Source of the DNA: Pygmaiobacter massiliensis | GTDB taxonomy: Bacteria; Bacillota; Clostridia; Oscillospirales; Ruminococcaceae | Length of the DNA: 64,000 bases | Assembly (NCBI RefSeq): GCF_900199435.1 | Contig: NZ_OAML01000003.1 | Coordinates: 496,001 to 560,000, forward strand | Direction: 5' to 3' | Shown: piece by piece, positions 40,065-49,666 of the stretch | Numbering within the stretch: position 1 is the first letter of the stretch | How the letters are laid out: every line of letters begins with the position of its first letter | Notes under the pieces: model-generated | The model's input: only the letters and a program-made list of their open reading frames with translations | Told to the model about the DNA's origin: nothing | Databases searched by the model: none | Translations under genes and position numbers: made by a program

Positions 40065-40916
40065 TTAAAACGCTACCACGACACCGCCATCATTGGCATA
40101 CACGGTGGAAAGGCCTCCGGTGGGCACAACCAATACCTCGCGCAGTGCGGGGCACTTGGCCAGCAGGTCTTTTTTCAGCGAAATGCCACGCTCAGGGCAG
40201 TTGCACTGGCTTAAAACCAGTAACAGACTTTTTTCAGCAGCATTGGCAGTGGTTTCGGCGATGATTTCCACCAGACGCTTCATGGCGTTGGCGGTGCCAC
40301 GCACTTTCTCTTTGCAGGCAATTTCGCCGTGACCATCTTCGCACATCACCGGCCGCAAGCTGAGCATACTGCCAAGTACACCGGCTGCCTTGCTTACACG
40401 ACCATTTTTAATGAGATTATCAAGGCTTTCCAGCACAAAAAAAGTGTGCATTTTATTTTTGGCAAAATCATCTGCCTTGGCGCAGATTTCTTCGAAAGAA
40501 AGCCCGGCGGAAATTAACTCATGCAGCAACAGCACAAGCCGCGTTTCGCCCGCCGAAGCCGATTCAGAGTCCAAAATAAAAATCTTTTTATCTGGCTCAT
40601 CTTCCAGAACCATGTCACGTGCTACTACGGCAGAATTATGGCTGCCGGAAAGTTTGCTGGACAATGTAACGACAATGCATTCATCGGCAGCACGCATGGC
40701 AGCCGCGTAGTCTTCAGGTGAAGGGCAGGCAGAGCCGGATCCTTCTTTGCTGTGCTTCATCTGAAACAGCAGGTTCTTAATATCGAGAGTCTCGTCGTCG
40801 ACAAGCTGCAATTCTTTGCCCACAAGCAATTTAAGCGGAATCAAATCCAGCTCCATGAGGTTTTTAAGCGCGGGCGTTACATCGCAGCAGCTATCTGCGA
40901 GAATTTTTATTGCCAT
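40065..40916 (-). CDS. DegV family fatty-acid-binding protein (second copy)
   Basis: A 283-aa DegV protein, like the one at 3674 a probable fatty-acid carrier. The lipid-site segment LSSKLSGS is at 85-92 and GRVSKAAGVLGSMLSLRPV follows. The C-terminal part differs from the usual H-x-G-P-G-T (here VPTGGLSTVYANDGGVVV). The start at 40916 was chosen because GGAGGACTTT precedes it; the frame continues upstream to 41063 without a site. It has a near-consensus promoter. Confidence 0.88.
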   Translation of the reverse strand: MAIKILADSCCDVTPALKNLMELDLIPLKLLVGKELQLVDDETLDIKNLLFQMKHSKEGSGSACPSPEDYAAAMRAADECIVVTLSSKLSGSHNSAVVARDMVLEDEPDKKIFILDSESASAGETRLVLLLHELISAGLSFEEICAKADDFAKNKMHTFFVLESLDNLIKNGRVSKAAGVLGSMLSLRPVMCEDGHGEIACKEKVRGTANAMKRLVEIIAETTANAAEKSLLLVLSQCNCPERGISLKKDLLAKCPALREVLVVPTGGLSTVYANDGGVVVAF

Positions 40917-40970
40917 AAAGTCCTCCTGCCGCCGGGCGGCTCTTCGTTCATTTTTAAAGTCGTTCTTTTC

Positions 40971-40999
40971 ATTGTAAAATGTGCAAAACGATTTGTCAA
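40971..40999 (-). promoter_or_regulatory. Promoter of the second degV gene
   Basis: Minus strand: TTGACA (40999-40994), 17 bases, TACAAT (40976-40971), 11 of 12 consensus bases. Confidence 0.75.
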
Positions 41000-41151
41000 A
41001 TAAAGCATTGCCGAAGCGGGGCAGCCGTGCTATGTGGCCCACAATTCCGGCAGTTTGCACCAAAAACCAAAAAAACTCCTACTTGTAATTATACCCGGCG
41101 TTTGTTACTATTCTGTGTATTGAAAGCAAAAAAATGAGGGGAAGCGGTAAA

Positions 41152-41631
41152 ATGGTGGAAAATAAAGTAACAGAATTTTTTAAGGCGAAAGGTTTTCCCC
41201 TTGTTGCACAGTTTACCGGCGAAGATACTGCCACTGTAGCGAAAGCGGCAGCGGTGCTTGGAGTAGAAGAAGGCCGTATTGCAAAAAGTTTGGCTTTTTT
41301 GCTCAAAGATGGCACGCCCATCGTTCTCGTCGCCGAGGGCACAGCGCGTATTGACAACCGTAAGTACAAGGATACCTTTGGTTGTAAGGCTGTCATGCTC
41401 AGCCACGAGGACACACTGCAGGTAACCGGCCACCCGGTAGGCGGTGTGTGCCCCTTTGCACTGCCCGAAACAGTCAAAGTGTATCTTGATGCTTCTCTAA
41501 AAAAATATGACACCGTGTTTCCGGCGGCAGGCACCCCCGACAGCGCCGTTTGTGTAGAGGTTGCACGGTTCAGCGAATATACCGGCGGTGAATGGGTAGA
41601 TGTATGCAAACTGCCCGAAGCCGCGCTCTAA
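41152..41631 (+). CDS. YbaK/ProX-type aminoacyl-tRNA deacylase
   Basis: A 159-aa trans-editing protein of the YbaK fold that hydrolyses mischarged tRNA, in known members Cys- or Ala-tRNA(Pro). It shows EDTATVAKAAAVLGVEEGRIAKSL, the catalytic-lysine segment near KYKDTFGCKAVMLS and GHPVGGVCPFALP, the family signature. The ATG at 41152 follows GAGGGG by about ten bases; an in-frame start at 41134 has no site. It is a single gene. Confidence 0.87.
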   Translation: MVENKVTEFFKAKGFPLVAQFTGEDTATVAKAAAVLGVEEGRIAKSLAFLLKDGTPIVLVAEGTARIDNRKYKDTFGCKAVMLSHEDTLQVTGHPVGGVCPFALPETVKVYLDASLKKYDTVFPAAGTPDSAVCVEVARFSEYTGGEWVDVCKLPEAAL

Positions 41632-41645
41632 TTTTGTCCAGAAGC

Positions 41646-41677
41646 CGAAAAGCGCGCAGCAGTGCTTTTCGGTTTTT
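41646..41677 (+). terminator. Terminator after the YbaK-like gene
   Basis: CCGAAAAGC and GCTTTTCGG pair around 10 bases, then TTTTTG. Confidence 0.85.
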
Positions 41678-41717
41678 GCTTTTTTCTTAATCACTCACAC
41701 ATTTAAAGGAGAGGACT

Positions 41718-43394
41718 ATGAAAACAGACATCGAGATTGCACAGAGTACCCAGATGGCACCCATTGCCGAAATCGCTGCAAAGCTAGGCCTGCAAGAGGA
41801 AGAATATGCCCCTTATGGCCGCTATAAAGCGAAAATCGACCACAGACTTGTCGCACGTATGGCAGGGCAACCGGATGGCAAGCTCATTCTTGTTACCGCG
41901 ATTAGCCCCACCCCTGCGGGCGAGGGGAAAACCACCACCAGCGTAGGGCTGGCAGATGCCCTTACCGCGCTGGGCAAAAAGACGATGCTTTGCCTGCGTG
42001 AGCCTTCGCTGGGCCCTGTATTCGGCGTAAAAGGCGGCGCGGCGGGTGGCGGCTATGCACAGGTTGTCCCCATGGAGGACATCAACCTGCACTTTACAGG
42101 GGATTTGCACGCGATTGGCGCCGCAAACAACCTGCTTGCAGCATTGGTAGACAACCATATCTACCAGGGCAACGCACTGGGGATTGACCCGCGCCGTGTG
42201 ACATGGAAACGCTGCATCGACATGAACGACCGCCAGCTGCGGTTTGTGACCGACGGCCTTGGCGGCAAAGCAAACGGCACCCCGCGCGAAGACGGCTTCG
42301 ACATTACGGTTGCTTCCGAAATCATGGCGATTTTCTGCCTTGCTACCGACCTTGCGGATTTGAAAGCACGCCTGTCCCGCATTGTCGTGGGCTACACCTA
42401 TGCGGGTGAGCCGGTGACAGCAGGAGAGATTCATGCGGCCGGTGCGCTTGCTGCGCTGCTCAAAGATGCGTTTGACCCGAACCTGGTGCAGACGCTGGAG
42501 CGCACCCCTGCCATCATCCACGGTGGGCCGTTTGCGAACATTGCGCACGGCTGCAACAGCGTAATTGCTACCCGCCTTTCTGCAAAGCTTGCAGATTACG
42601 TCGTTACCGAAGCAGGCTTTGGCGCTGACCTTGGCGCAGAAAAGTTTTTGGACATCAAGTGCCGTCTTTCCGGCTTGCGCCCCTCTGCTGTCGTACTGGT
42701 GGCCACTGTACGTGCGCTCAAGCATCACGGCGGCTGCCCCAAAGATGCACTTTCGGTTCCGTCGGTGGAATACCTCGAAAAAGGTCTGCCGAACCTTGCA
42801 CAGCACATTGAGAACATGAAAGGTTTTGGTCTGCCGGTTGTCGTTGCCGTAAACGCATTTCCTACCGATACCGCCGAAGAAAATGAGGCTATTTATGCGC
42901 TTTGTGCAAAGCTTGGCGTACCATGCGCGCTGTCTGAAGTGTTCGCCAAGGGTGGCGAGGGCGGCAAAGCGGTAGCCGAAAACGTGCTGGCGCTCATCGA
43001 TGCACAGCAGCAGGTACCGGAGCTGCAATTCACCTATGCGTCTGATGTAGGCTTAAAGGAGAAAATTCTCGCAGTCTGCAAAAATATCTACCGGGCGGAT
43101 GATGTAACTTTCTCTGCCGCTGCGCTGAAATCGTTGGCGCAGTACGAGCAAATGGGCTGCGGTAACCTGCCGGTTTGCGTCGCGAAAACACAGTATTCGT
43201 TCAGCGACGATGCAAAGCTGCTTGCTGCACCCAAAGGTTTTGTGATGAATGTGCGTGACGTTCGTCTTTCTGCCGGTGCTGGGTTTGTTGTTGTTATTAT
43301 GGGCGCCATTATGACAATGCCGGGCCTACCCAAAAAGCCTGCTGCCGAGAATATCGACCTCGACGAAAATGGCAAAATCAGCGGCCTGTTTTAA
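41718..43394 (+). CDS. fhs: Formate-tetrahydrofolate ligase
   Basis: Fhs joins formate to tetrahydrofolate with ATP, feeding one-carbon units into purines or the methyl branch of the acetyl-CoA pathway. The 558-aa protein has the ATP loop [13 protein letters not shown] at 65-77, [20 protein letters not shown], and [13 protein letters not shown]. The length is normal. The start follows AAAGGAGAG. It stands alone between two terminators; folD and other pathway genes are not here. Confidence 0.96.
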   Translation: MKTDIEIAQSTQMAPIAEIAAKLGLQEEEYAPYGRYKAKIDHRLVARMAGQPDGKLILVTAISPTPAGEGKTTTSVGLADALTALGKKTMLCLREPSLGPVFGVKGGAAGGGYAQVVPMEDINLHFTGDLHAIGAANNLLAALVDNHIYQGNALGIDPRRVTWKRCIDMNDRQLRFVTDGLGGKANGTPREDGFDITVASEIMAIFCLATDLADLKARLSRIVVGYTYAGEPVTAGEIHAAGALAALLKDAFDPNLVQTLERTPAIIHGGPFANIAHGCNSVIATRLSAKLADYVVTEAGFGADLGAEKFLDIKCRLSGLRPSAVVLVATVRALKHHGGCPKDALSVPSVEYLEKGLPNLAQHIENMKGFGLPVVVAVNAFPTDTAEENEAIYALCAKLGVPCALSEVFAKGGEGGKAVAENVLALIDAQQQVPELQFTYASDVGLKEKILAVCKNIYRADDVTFSAAALKSLAQYEQMGCGNLPVCVAKTQYSFSDDAKLLAAPKGFVMNVRDVRLSAGAGFVVVIMGAIMTMPGLPKKPAAENIDLDENGKISGLF

Positions 43395-43436
43395 GTTGGT
43401 TTACCTGCTTTTTTATTGCCAAACAATTCTTCACCC

Positions 43437-43475
43437 AAAGCGCCTTTCGCCGTATAGCGAGGGGCGCTTTTTGCA
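43437..43475 (+). terminator. Terminator after fhs
   Basis: AAAGCGCC-TTTCGC and GCGA-GG-GGCGCTTT pair around CGTATA; TTTG follows. Confidence 0.8.
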
Positions 43476-43563
43476 TATAAAAAAGCCAGAAGCAATAATT
43501 ATTTAATTTTCTTAACAAAACATAGACAGTTTTTCAAAGCCGGTGGAATTCTGGCGTGTTTTG

Positions 43564-43572
43564 TGGTAGAAT
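43564..43572 (+). promoter_or_regulatory. Extended -10 promoter of the rfbC-led operon
   Basis: TGG-TAGAAT, with no good -35. It is the only promoter-like site in the 168 bp between the fhs terminator and rfbC. Confidence 0.4.
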
Positions 43573-43643
43573 ACAAAATGAGTTATTGTGGATAATTGCG
43601 TGCAGAAAGCAGCATGTTGAAACCATTAAATAAGGAGAGGACT

Positions 43644-44213
43644 ATGGGAAAATTTAAAGTAACACAGACCGCAATTCCGGGCGTTATGATTTTGGATCCG
43701 TCTGTATTTGGCGATGCCCGCGGTTATTTTATGGAGACTTATTCCAAACGCGATTTTGCTGAAATCGGCATTGATAAAGAGTTTGTGCAGGACAATCAGT
43801 CTAAGAGCACCAAAGGCGTGCTGCGCGGACTTCACTTCCAGAAAGAGCACCCGCAGGGCAAACTGGTGCGCGTGGTTTCGGGCGAAGTGTTTGATGTTGC
43901 TGTTGACTGCCGCCCCGGCAGCGCAACCTACGGCAAATGGGAAGGCGTTGTGCTCTCCGCAGAGAACAAGCGTATGTTCTATATCCCCGAAGGGTTTGCG
44001 CACGGCTTCCTCGTGCTTTCTGACGAGGCGGAGTTCACTTATAAGTGCACCGATTTTTACACCCCCGGCGATGAGGGCGGCGTGCCTTATAACGACCCCG
44101 ATATCGGCGTAGAATGGCCCCAGGTAGAAGGCAACTGGCTGCTTTCTGAAAAAGATGAGCATCATGAGCCGTTTGCAAAACAAGATTTTGTCTACTTTAA
44201 AAAGTGGCTGTAA
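43644..44213 (+). CDS. rfbC: dTDP-4-dehydrorhamnose 3,5-epimerase
   Basis: RmlC epimerises the 4-keto sugar at C3 and C5, the third step to dTDP-L-rhamnose. The 189-aa cupin has GVLRGLHFQ with the catalytic His64, Lys73, and RMFYIPEGFAHGFLVLSD. The start at 43644 follows TAAGGAGAGG; an in-frame codon at 43596 would add 16 unconserved residues. It heads the glycan operon and is 40 kb from rfbADB, which together complete the pathway. Confidence 0.95.
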   Translation: MGKFKVTQTAIPGVMILDPSVFGDARGYFMETYSKRDFAEIGIDKEFVQDNQSKSTKGVLRGLHFQKEHPQGKLVRVVSGEVFDVAVDCRPGSATYGKWEGVVLSAENKRMFYIPEGFAHGFLVLSDEAEFTYKCTDFYTPGDEGGVPYNDPDIGVEWPQVEGNWLLSEKDEHHEPFAKQDFVYFKKWL

Positions 44214-44322
44214 AAAAATAGCGCAGCGTTTGCTGCGTGGGAAAAACGCGGACAACCCTTGTGTCTGCATTTTGCTTGCGGCCTAACCGCAGCAAGCACC
44301 CGAGAAAGGAATGGTCAACAAG

Positions 44323-45129
44323 ATGGCGAAACTGAAACCCTATTTTCAGGATTTTTGGCGTTATCGTCCGCTGCTGCATAATCTTATCAGCCGCGATATT
44401 AAAGTAAAATACCGCCGCAGCGCGCTGGGTATCATCTGGAGCGTACTGAACCCCTTGCTGATGATGATTGTTATGTATGTCGTCTTTAGTGAGATCTTCA
44501 ATATGGCACAGTTGAGCCGGGGTGAAATCAGCGTAAACTTCGCAGCGTATCTGCTCACTGGTCAGCTGGTCTATAACTTCTTTTCCGAAGCGACACAGAT
44601 GGCAATGTCCAGTGTGCTGGGTTCTGCGCCGCTGATTAAAAAAGTATATATCCCCAAATATCTTTTCCCGCTCGAAAAAGTAGCGTTTTCGTTCGTGAAT
44701 ACGATGTTTTCGCTGATTGCATTGGTCTTGGTTCTGGCCGTAACCCGTACGCCGATTCATGTGACGATAGGTTTATTTTGGGTGCCGCTGGTTATTCTGT
44801 TTGTCTTCAATTTTGGTGTAGGGCTTTTGCTTGCCGCAGCCACGGTATTCTTTCGTGATATTATGCACCTTTACGGTGTCTTGGTAATGGCGCTGATGTA
44901 TCTCACCCCGATTATGTATGATGTTTCCATTCTGCCGGGCTGGGCGCTCAAATTCATCCCGTTTAACCCGTTATACTGGTTTGTCAGCATGTTCCGCGGG
45001 TTTGTAATTTATGGCGAGATGCCGAGCCTGAACTGCTGGATTGGCACCTGTGGCTCTGCAATTGTTGCGTTGCTGGTTGGCTTGTTCGCCTTTAAAAAGA
45101 CTCAGGATCGCTTTGTTCTTTATATCTAA
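44323..45129 (+). CDS. ABC-2 type polysaccharide export permease
   Basis: A 268-aa membrane permease with six helices that exports a lipid-linked glycan. It resembles Wzm/TagG/RgpC: RDIKVKYRRSALGIIWSVLNPLL at the start is the family signature. The start was set at 44323; the ATG at 44311 touches the AAAGGA site directly. It is paired with the next gene, the ATPase (gap 40 bp). Confidence 0.9.
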   Translation: MAKLKPYFQDFWRYRPLLHNLISRDIKVKYRRSALGIIWSVLNPLLMMIVMYVVFSEIFNMAQLSRGEISVNFAAYLLTGQLVYNFFSEATQMAMSSVLGSAPLIKKVYIPKYLFPLEKVAFSFVNTMFSLIALVLVLAVTRTPIHVTIGLFWVPLVILFVFNFGVGLLLAAATVFFRDIMHLYGVLVMALMYLTPIMYDVSILPGWALKFIPFNPLYWFVSMFRGFVIYGEMPSLNCWIGTCGSAIVALLVGLFAFKKTQDRFVLYI

Positions 45130-45169
45130 ACATTAGCTGAAAAAGCCAGAAAGGGAACGGTACAAACGA

Positions 45170-45937
45170 ATGAAAGTGATTGAAGTCAATAACGTGACCA
45201 TGCGTTTTAACATGGCAAAAGAGCGTGTGGACAACCTCAAAGAGTTCTTCATCAAAAAAGCAAAGGGTGCTTTAAAATTTGAAGAGTTTTATGCCCTCAA
45301 GGGCGTTTCCATAGAGGTGGAAAAAGGCGATGTGTTTGGCCTTGTAGGACTCAATGGCAGCGGTAAATCTACGCTGCTTAAAATTGTTGCAGGCGTGCTG
45401 AAACCCACCACCGGCACTGCCAAGGTAAACGGAACCATCGCTCCGCTCATTGAGCTGGGTGCAGGTTTTGACATGGACCTGACCGCGCGCGAAAATATCT
45501 ATCTCAATGGTGCAGTGCTCGGCCTCAGCACCAAATTTATTGATTCTAAATTTGATGAAATCGTCGAGTTCTCTGAACTGCGTGATTTCCTTGATGTACC
45601 GCTGAAAAACTATTCTTCCGGCATGGTGGCGCGCATTGCGTTTGCGATTGCAACCGTCACCAAACCGGACGTATTGATTGCAGACGAGATATTGTCCGTA
45701 GGTGATTTTCTGTTTCAGAAAAAGTGCGAAGACCGCATGAGAGAACTCATGAGTGGCGGCACCACCGTGCTGATTGTCAGCCATTCGATTGATCAGATTG
45801 AGCGCCTGTGCAATAAAGTGGCATGGCTTGACCATGGCAACTTGAAAATGTGCGGCCCAGTAGATGAGGTGTGTGCGGCCTATAAAAACCTGGACCCCAC
45901 CGCAGCACAGCAGCAGGCAGAACATCGTAATAGATAA
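45170..45937 (+). CDS. ABC transporter ATP-binding protein for glycan export
   Basis: A 255-aa ATPase of the Wzt/TagH/RgpD group. Walker A GLNGSGKST is at 60-68, the signature YSSGM follows, and Walker B is VLIADEIL. The sequence between residues 20 and 40 (FFIKKAKG) before the Walker A is typical for glycan exporters. The C-terminal carbohydrate-binding domain of long Wzt is absent. It is coupled to the permease; the tandem GT gene starts 19 bp later. Confidence 0.92.
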   Translation: MKVIEVNNVTMRFNMAKERVDNLKEFFIKKAKGALKFEEFYALKGVSIEVEKGDVFGLVGLNGSGKSTLLKIVAGVLKPTTGTAKVNGTIAPLIELGAGFDMDLTARENIYLNGAVLGLSTKFIDSKFDEIVEFSELRDFLDVPLKNYSSGMVARIAFAIATVTKPDVLIADEILSVGDFLFQKKCEDRMRELMSGGTTVLIVSHSIDQIERLCNKVAWLDHGNLKMCGPVDEVCAAYKNLDPTAAQQQAEHRNR

Positions 45938-45956
45938 TTACAAAAGGAGCCGGCCC

Positions 45957-47822
45957 ATGAACCCGAGCGAAACCAACCAGCAAATGAATGAGCAGGATAC
46001 TGTCGGCAAGGCCATTAAGCGCAATCTCTCACCGAAAAAAGCGCTGGACCTTGCGGGGCGCGGCATCCATTGCCTTACAACCCGCGGTGTGGAAGCGACC
46101 GGCCGCGAGATATCGTTTCGCGTTAATTTAATGCTGAAGCGTGACCCGTGGCAGCACCGTGCCGATTTGCCGTTGCGGCGTGAACTCGCCCAGCAGCGCA
46201 AAACCACACTGCCGTATATGCCGCTTATTAGCATTGTAGTGCCTGTATATAATACACCACTCGTTTATCTGAAAGAGCTGGTGGAATGTGTGCTGGGCCA
46301 GAGCTATGCTCATCTGGAGCTGGTGCTTGTAAATGCCAGCAGTGTCGACCACCCCGAGGTGGGCGAATACTGCGCAACGCTGACTGACCCGCGTGTGAAC
46401 TGCATTCGCCTTGCCAAAAACGGCGGCATTGCGGCAAACACAAATCTCGGTCTTGCCGAGGCCAGCGGCGACTATGTGGCGCTGCTCGACCATGATGATA
46501 TAATTTCTCCGAATGCGCTGTTTGAGGTGGTTCAGGCCATCAATGAAACACAGGCGGAACTGCTTTATAGCGATGAGATTGTGCTGGGTTCAGATTTGAA
46601 AGCACTAAAAGACTATCACTTTAAGCCTGATTATTCGCCCGACACGCTGCGCGGATGCAATTACATCACGCATTTTCTGGTATTTAAGCACGCGCTGCTT
46701 GAGCAAATAGGCGGAGGCGAAAGTAAAGAGTACGACGGTGCGCAAGATTATGATTTAATTTTGCGGCTTTCAGAAAAAGCCAACAAAGTACATCACATTC
46801 CCAAGGTGCTGTACTATTGGCGCAGCCATGAAAATTCCACTGCCAGCGATATGTCTGCGAAACCCTATGCAATTGAAGCGGGTGCAAAAGCGATTGCGGC
46901 TCATTTAAAACGAGTAGGACTTTCGGGCATCGTTACCCCCATCAAAGATGGACCCGGCAGCTACCGTGTCAGCTACGAAATCAACGGTGATCCCATGATT
47001 TCGGTAATGATTCCGAGTAAAGACCATGTGGAAGATTTGCGCCGCTGCCTGGATAGCCTTTATGCCCGCGCAGGACATCAGAATTTTGAGGTGCTGGTGC
47101 TGGAGAATAACTCCACCGAGCCGGAAACGCTGGCATTTTACGAGCAGGAACTGCCCAAATATCCGCGCTGCCGTCTGCTGATTTATGAGGGGCCCTTCAA
47201 CTTTTCGGCCGTCAATAATTTTGGCGCCAAGCAGGCAAAAGGCGAGCATTTGTTGCTACTCAATAACGATATTGAATTTTTGAGCGACAATGTGCTGACT
47301 GAGCTGCTGATGTATTCGCAGCGTGAAGACGTCGGTGCAGTTGGCGCAAAGCTTTATTACCCAGACGAAACCATTCAGCACGCAGGTGTCTTTTTTGGGC
47401 TTGGCGGCACGGCTGGCCATAGCCACAAAGGCTTGCCGCGCGAAACCAAAGGCAATATGTACCGCGTTGCTACCGTGCAGAACCTTTCTGCCGTTACCGG
47501 TGCCTGTCTGATGGTGAAAAAATCGCTCTACGAAGCGCTTGGCGGCTTGGATGAAGAAAACTTTGCCGTTAGCTATAACGATGTAGACTTCTGCCTCAAG
47601 CTTCGTGAAAAAGGCTTGTTAAATGTTTTTACGCCGTTTGTAGAAGCGTACCATTACGAAAGCAAAAGCCGCGGCCTTGACACCAGCGGCCCCAATGCAG
47701 AGCGCTATGCTGCTGAAAAACAGCGCTTTATTAAAAAATACCAAGCCTTTTTGGGCGAGGGCGGAGATCCGTATTACAATCCGCACCTCACGTTAAAATA
47801 CGAAAACTACGGTTACAAATAA
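45957..47822 (+). CDS. Two-domain family 2 glycosyltransferase (paralogue 1)
   Basis: A 621-aa cytoplasmic enzyme with two GT2 domains. The first starts near residue 90 (ISIVVPVYNTP) with DHDD at 178-181. The second starts near 348 (ISVMIPSKDH) with NND at 436-438 and the rhamnosyltransferase-like EENFAVSYNDVDFCLKL near 540. The N-terminal 80 residues are a charged extension. The start at 45957 follows AAAGGAG by eight bases; the frame runs back to 45864 inside the upstream gene. It likely adds rhamnose in wall glycan synthesis; the next gene is its paralogue. Confidence 0.9.
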   Translation: MNPSETNQQMNEQDTVGKAIKRNLSPKKALDLAGRGIHCLTTRGVEATGREISFRVNLMLKRDPWQHRADLPLRRELAQQRKTTLPYMPLISIVVPVYNTPLVYLKELVECVLGQSYAHLELVLVNASSVDHPEVGEYCATLTDPRVNCIRLAKNGGIAANTNLGLAEASGDYVALLDHDDIISPNALFEVVQAINETQAELLYSDEIVLGSDLKALKDYHFKPDYSPDTLRGCNYITHFLVFKHALLEQIGGGESKEYDGAQDYDLILRLSEKANKVHHIPKVLYYWRSHENSTASDMSAKPYAIEAGAKAIAAHLKRVGLSGIVTPIKDGPGSYRVSYEINGDPMISVMIPSKDHVEDLRRCLDSLYARAGHQNFEVLVLENNSTEPETLAFYEQELPKYPRCRLLIYEGPFNFSAVNNFGAKQAKGEHLLLLNNDIEFLSDNVLTELLMYSQREDVGAVGAKLYYPDETIQHAGVFFGLGGTAGHSHKGLPRETKGNMYRVATVQNLSAVTGACLMVKKSLYEALGGLDEENFAVSYNDVDFCLKLREKGLLNVFTPFVEAYHYESKSRGLDTSGPNAERYAAEKQRFIKKYQAFLGEGGDPYYNPHLTLKYENYGYK

Positions 47823-47843
47823 CCACAGGAAAGAGGACTCCGC

Positions 47844-49646
47844 ATGCTCCGACTCAAACGACTCTCTGAGCTGTTCGCCCTGTTCTTCCAAATGATTCGG
47901 GAGGACGGGCTGGGCTATACGCTCGGCCGCGCAACTGCGTTTTTAAAACGCCGTCTGCGTTCCAAAAAAGGGCGCTTTTTGCCCGGCAAAGAAGAGCTGG
48001 CGCGTGAGCGGGAAACGGACTGCTCCGCATTCCCAAAACTTAGCATCTGCACCGCGCTTTATAACACCGACCCTAAATTTCTGCGAGAGTTTGTGGAAAG
48101 CTTTTTACACCAAACCAACCAGAACAGCGAGCTTTGCCTTGCTGATGCCAGCGATGATGCGCATGGGGCAGTAGGGCAGTACATTGCCGAGATAATGCAA
48201 AAAACAGACCGGGTAAAGTACGTAAAGCTGGAAGATAATGGCGGTATTTCGGTAAATACCAATGCGGCGGCACAGCTTGCCACCGGCAGTTATCTTGCCC
48301 TTGCCGACCATGATGATATTCTGGCGCCAAATGCCTGCTATGTTATGGCAAAAGCGGCAGCAGAAACAGGCGCAGACTTTCTATACAGTGATGAAGCACT
48401 GTTTACCACCGACTATCTGCGTCCCTCGACCGGGCATTTTAAACCCGACTTTGCACCGCATTATTTGACCGGATGTAACTATATTTGCCACCTTGCGGCC
48501 TTTAAAAAAGAACTGTTTTTCGAGGCAGGCGGGCTGGATGCTGCATACGATGGCAGCCAGGATCACGATTTGTTTTTCCGGCTGACCGAGCGCGCAGAAA
48601 AAATTGTGCATCTGCCCAAGGTTCTGTATTACTGGCGTGTTCACGCAGGCAGCACATCGGGCGGTGTCGAGGCAAAGCCTTATGTTGAAGAAGCTGCAAT
48701 GAAAGCCATTGACGCACACCTTGCCCGTACCGGTGTAAAAGGGCATGCTGTTAAAGGCAAATTCCCCTCTACTTATAAAGTAGAATACGAGTTGCCGCAG
48801 CCTGCGCCGCTGGTCTCTATCCTGATTCCCAACAAAGATCACACCGATGATTTGGAAAAGTGCCTTGCCGCACTTTACAGCAAAACCACTTACCCCAATT
48901 TTGAGGTATTGGTCATTGAAAACAATTCTACCAAGCCTGAGACTGAAGCATATTATGAGTCAGCTCCGGCGCGCTACAAAAACCTTAAAGTACTGCGCTA
49001 TCAGGGCGGCTTTAATTTTTCTGCTATCAACAATGTTGGGCGGGCGGCAGCCAAAGGTGAGTATCTTGTGCTGCTGAACAATGACGTTGAAGTATTGACC
49101 TGCAATTGGATAGAGGAAATGCTTGGCCTTTGCAGCCAGCCCGAAACCGGCGCGGTAGGGGCAATGCTTTATTATCCGGACAACACGATTCAGCATGCCG
49201 GTGTGATTACCGGCCTTGGTGGCTTTGCAGGGCATAGCCATAAATACGCAGCACGCGGGCACAGCGGATATATGTTTCGCCTTGCGACGGTGCAGGATTT
49301 TTCTTGCTGCACCGCAGCGATGCTGATGGTGAAAGCCTCTGTCTACGATGAAGTGGGTGGACTGGATGAAGAATTCAAAGTTGCCTTTAACGACGTGGAT
49401 TTCTGCCTTGCCATCCGCAAAGCAGGGTACAGCGTGGTGTTTACGCCCTATGCCGAGGCCTACCACTATGAGAGCAAAAGCCGTGGCCTTGACAAAAAAG
49501 GCGAAGCGAAAGAACGGTTCGACGGCGAGCGCGCCCGGCTGAAAGAACGTTGGGGAGATGCGCTTTTGCATGACCCCTTCTATAACCCCAATCTTACCCT
49601 CGATATGGAGAATTTTTCAGAAGCAGCGGTGCTGCCGAAAGACTGA
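47844..49646 (+). CDS. Two-domain family 2 glycosyltransferase (paralogue 2)
   Basis: A 600-aa protein with the same layout as the gene before it: a first GT2 domain (LSICTALYNTDP, then ADHDD) and a second (VSILIPNKDHTDDLEKCL, then LLNNDVEVL), with EFKVAFNDVDFCLAIRKAG near the end. Many blocks are identical between the two (AEAYHYESKSRGLD), so they arose by tandem duplication and probably add different residues of the same polymer. The start follows AGGAAAGAGGA. Spacing to the upstream gene is 21 bp. Confidence 0.9.
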   Translation: MLRLKRLSELFALFFQMIREDGLGYTLGRATAFLKRRLRSKKGRFLPGKEELARERETDCSAFPKLSICTALYNTDPKFLREFVESFLHQTNQNSELCLADASDDAHGAVGQYIAEIMQKTDRVKYVKLEDNGGISVNTNAAAQLATGSYLALADHDDILAPNACYVMAKAAAETGADFLYSDEALFTTDYLRPSTGHFKPDFAPHYLTGCNYICHLAAFKKELFFEAGGLDAAYDGSQDHDLFFRLTERAEKIVHLPKVLYYWRVHAGSTSGGVEAKPYVEEAAMKAIDAHLARTGVKGHAVKGKFPSTYKVEYELPQPAPLVSILIPNKDHTDDLEKCLAALYSKTTYPNFEVLVIENNSTKPETEAYYESAPARYKNLKVLRYQGGFNFSAINNVGRAAAKGEYLVLLNNDVEVLTCNWIEEMLGLCSQPETGAVGAMLYYPDNTIQHAGVITGLGGFAGHSHKYAARGHSGYMFRLATVQDFSCCTAAMLMVKASVYDEVGGLDEEFKVAFNDVDFCLAIRKAGYSVVFTPYAEAYHYESKSRGLDKKGEAKERFDGERARLKERWGDALLHDPFYNPNLTLDMENFSEAAVLPKD

Positions 49647-49666
49647 CCGAAAGGGCGGCGAACAAG

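Noticed and set aside
41784-43028. 414-codon open frame on the minus strand
   Set aside because: Antisense to fhs.
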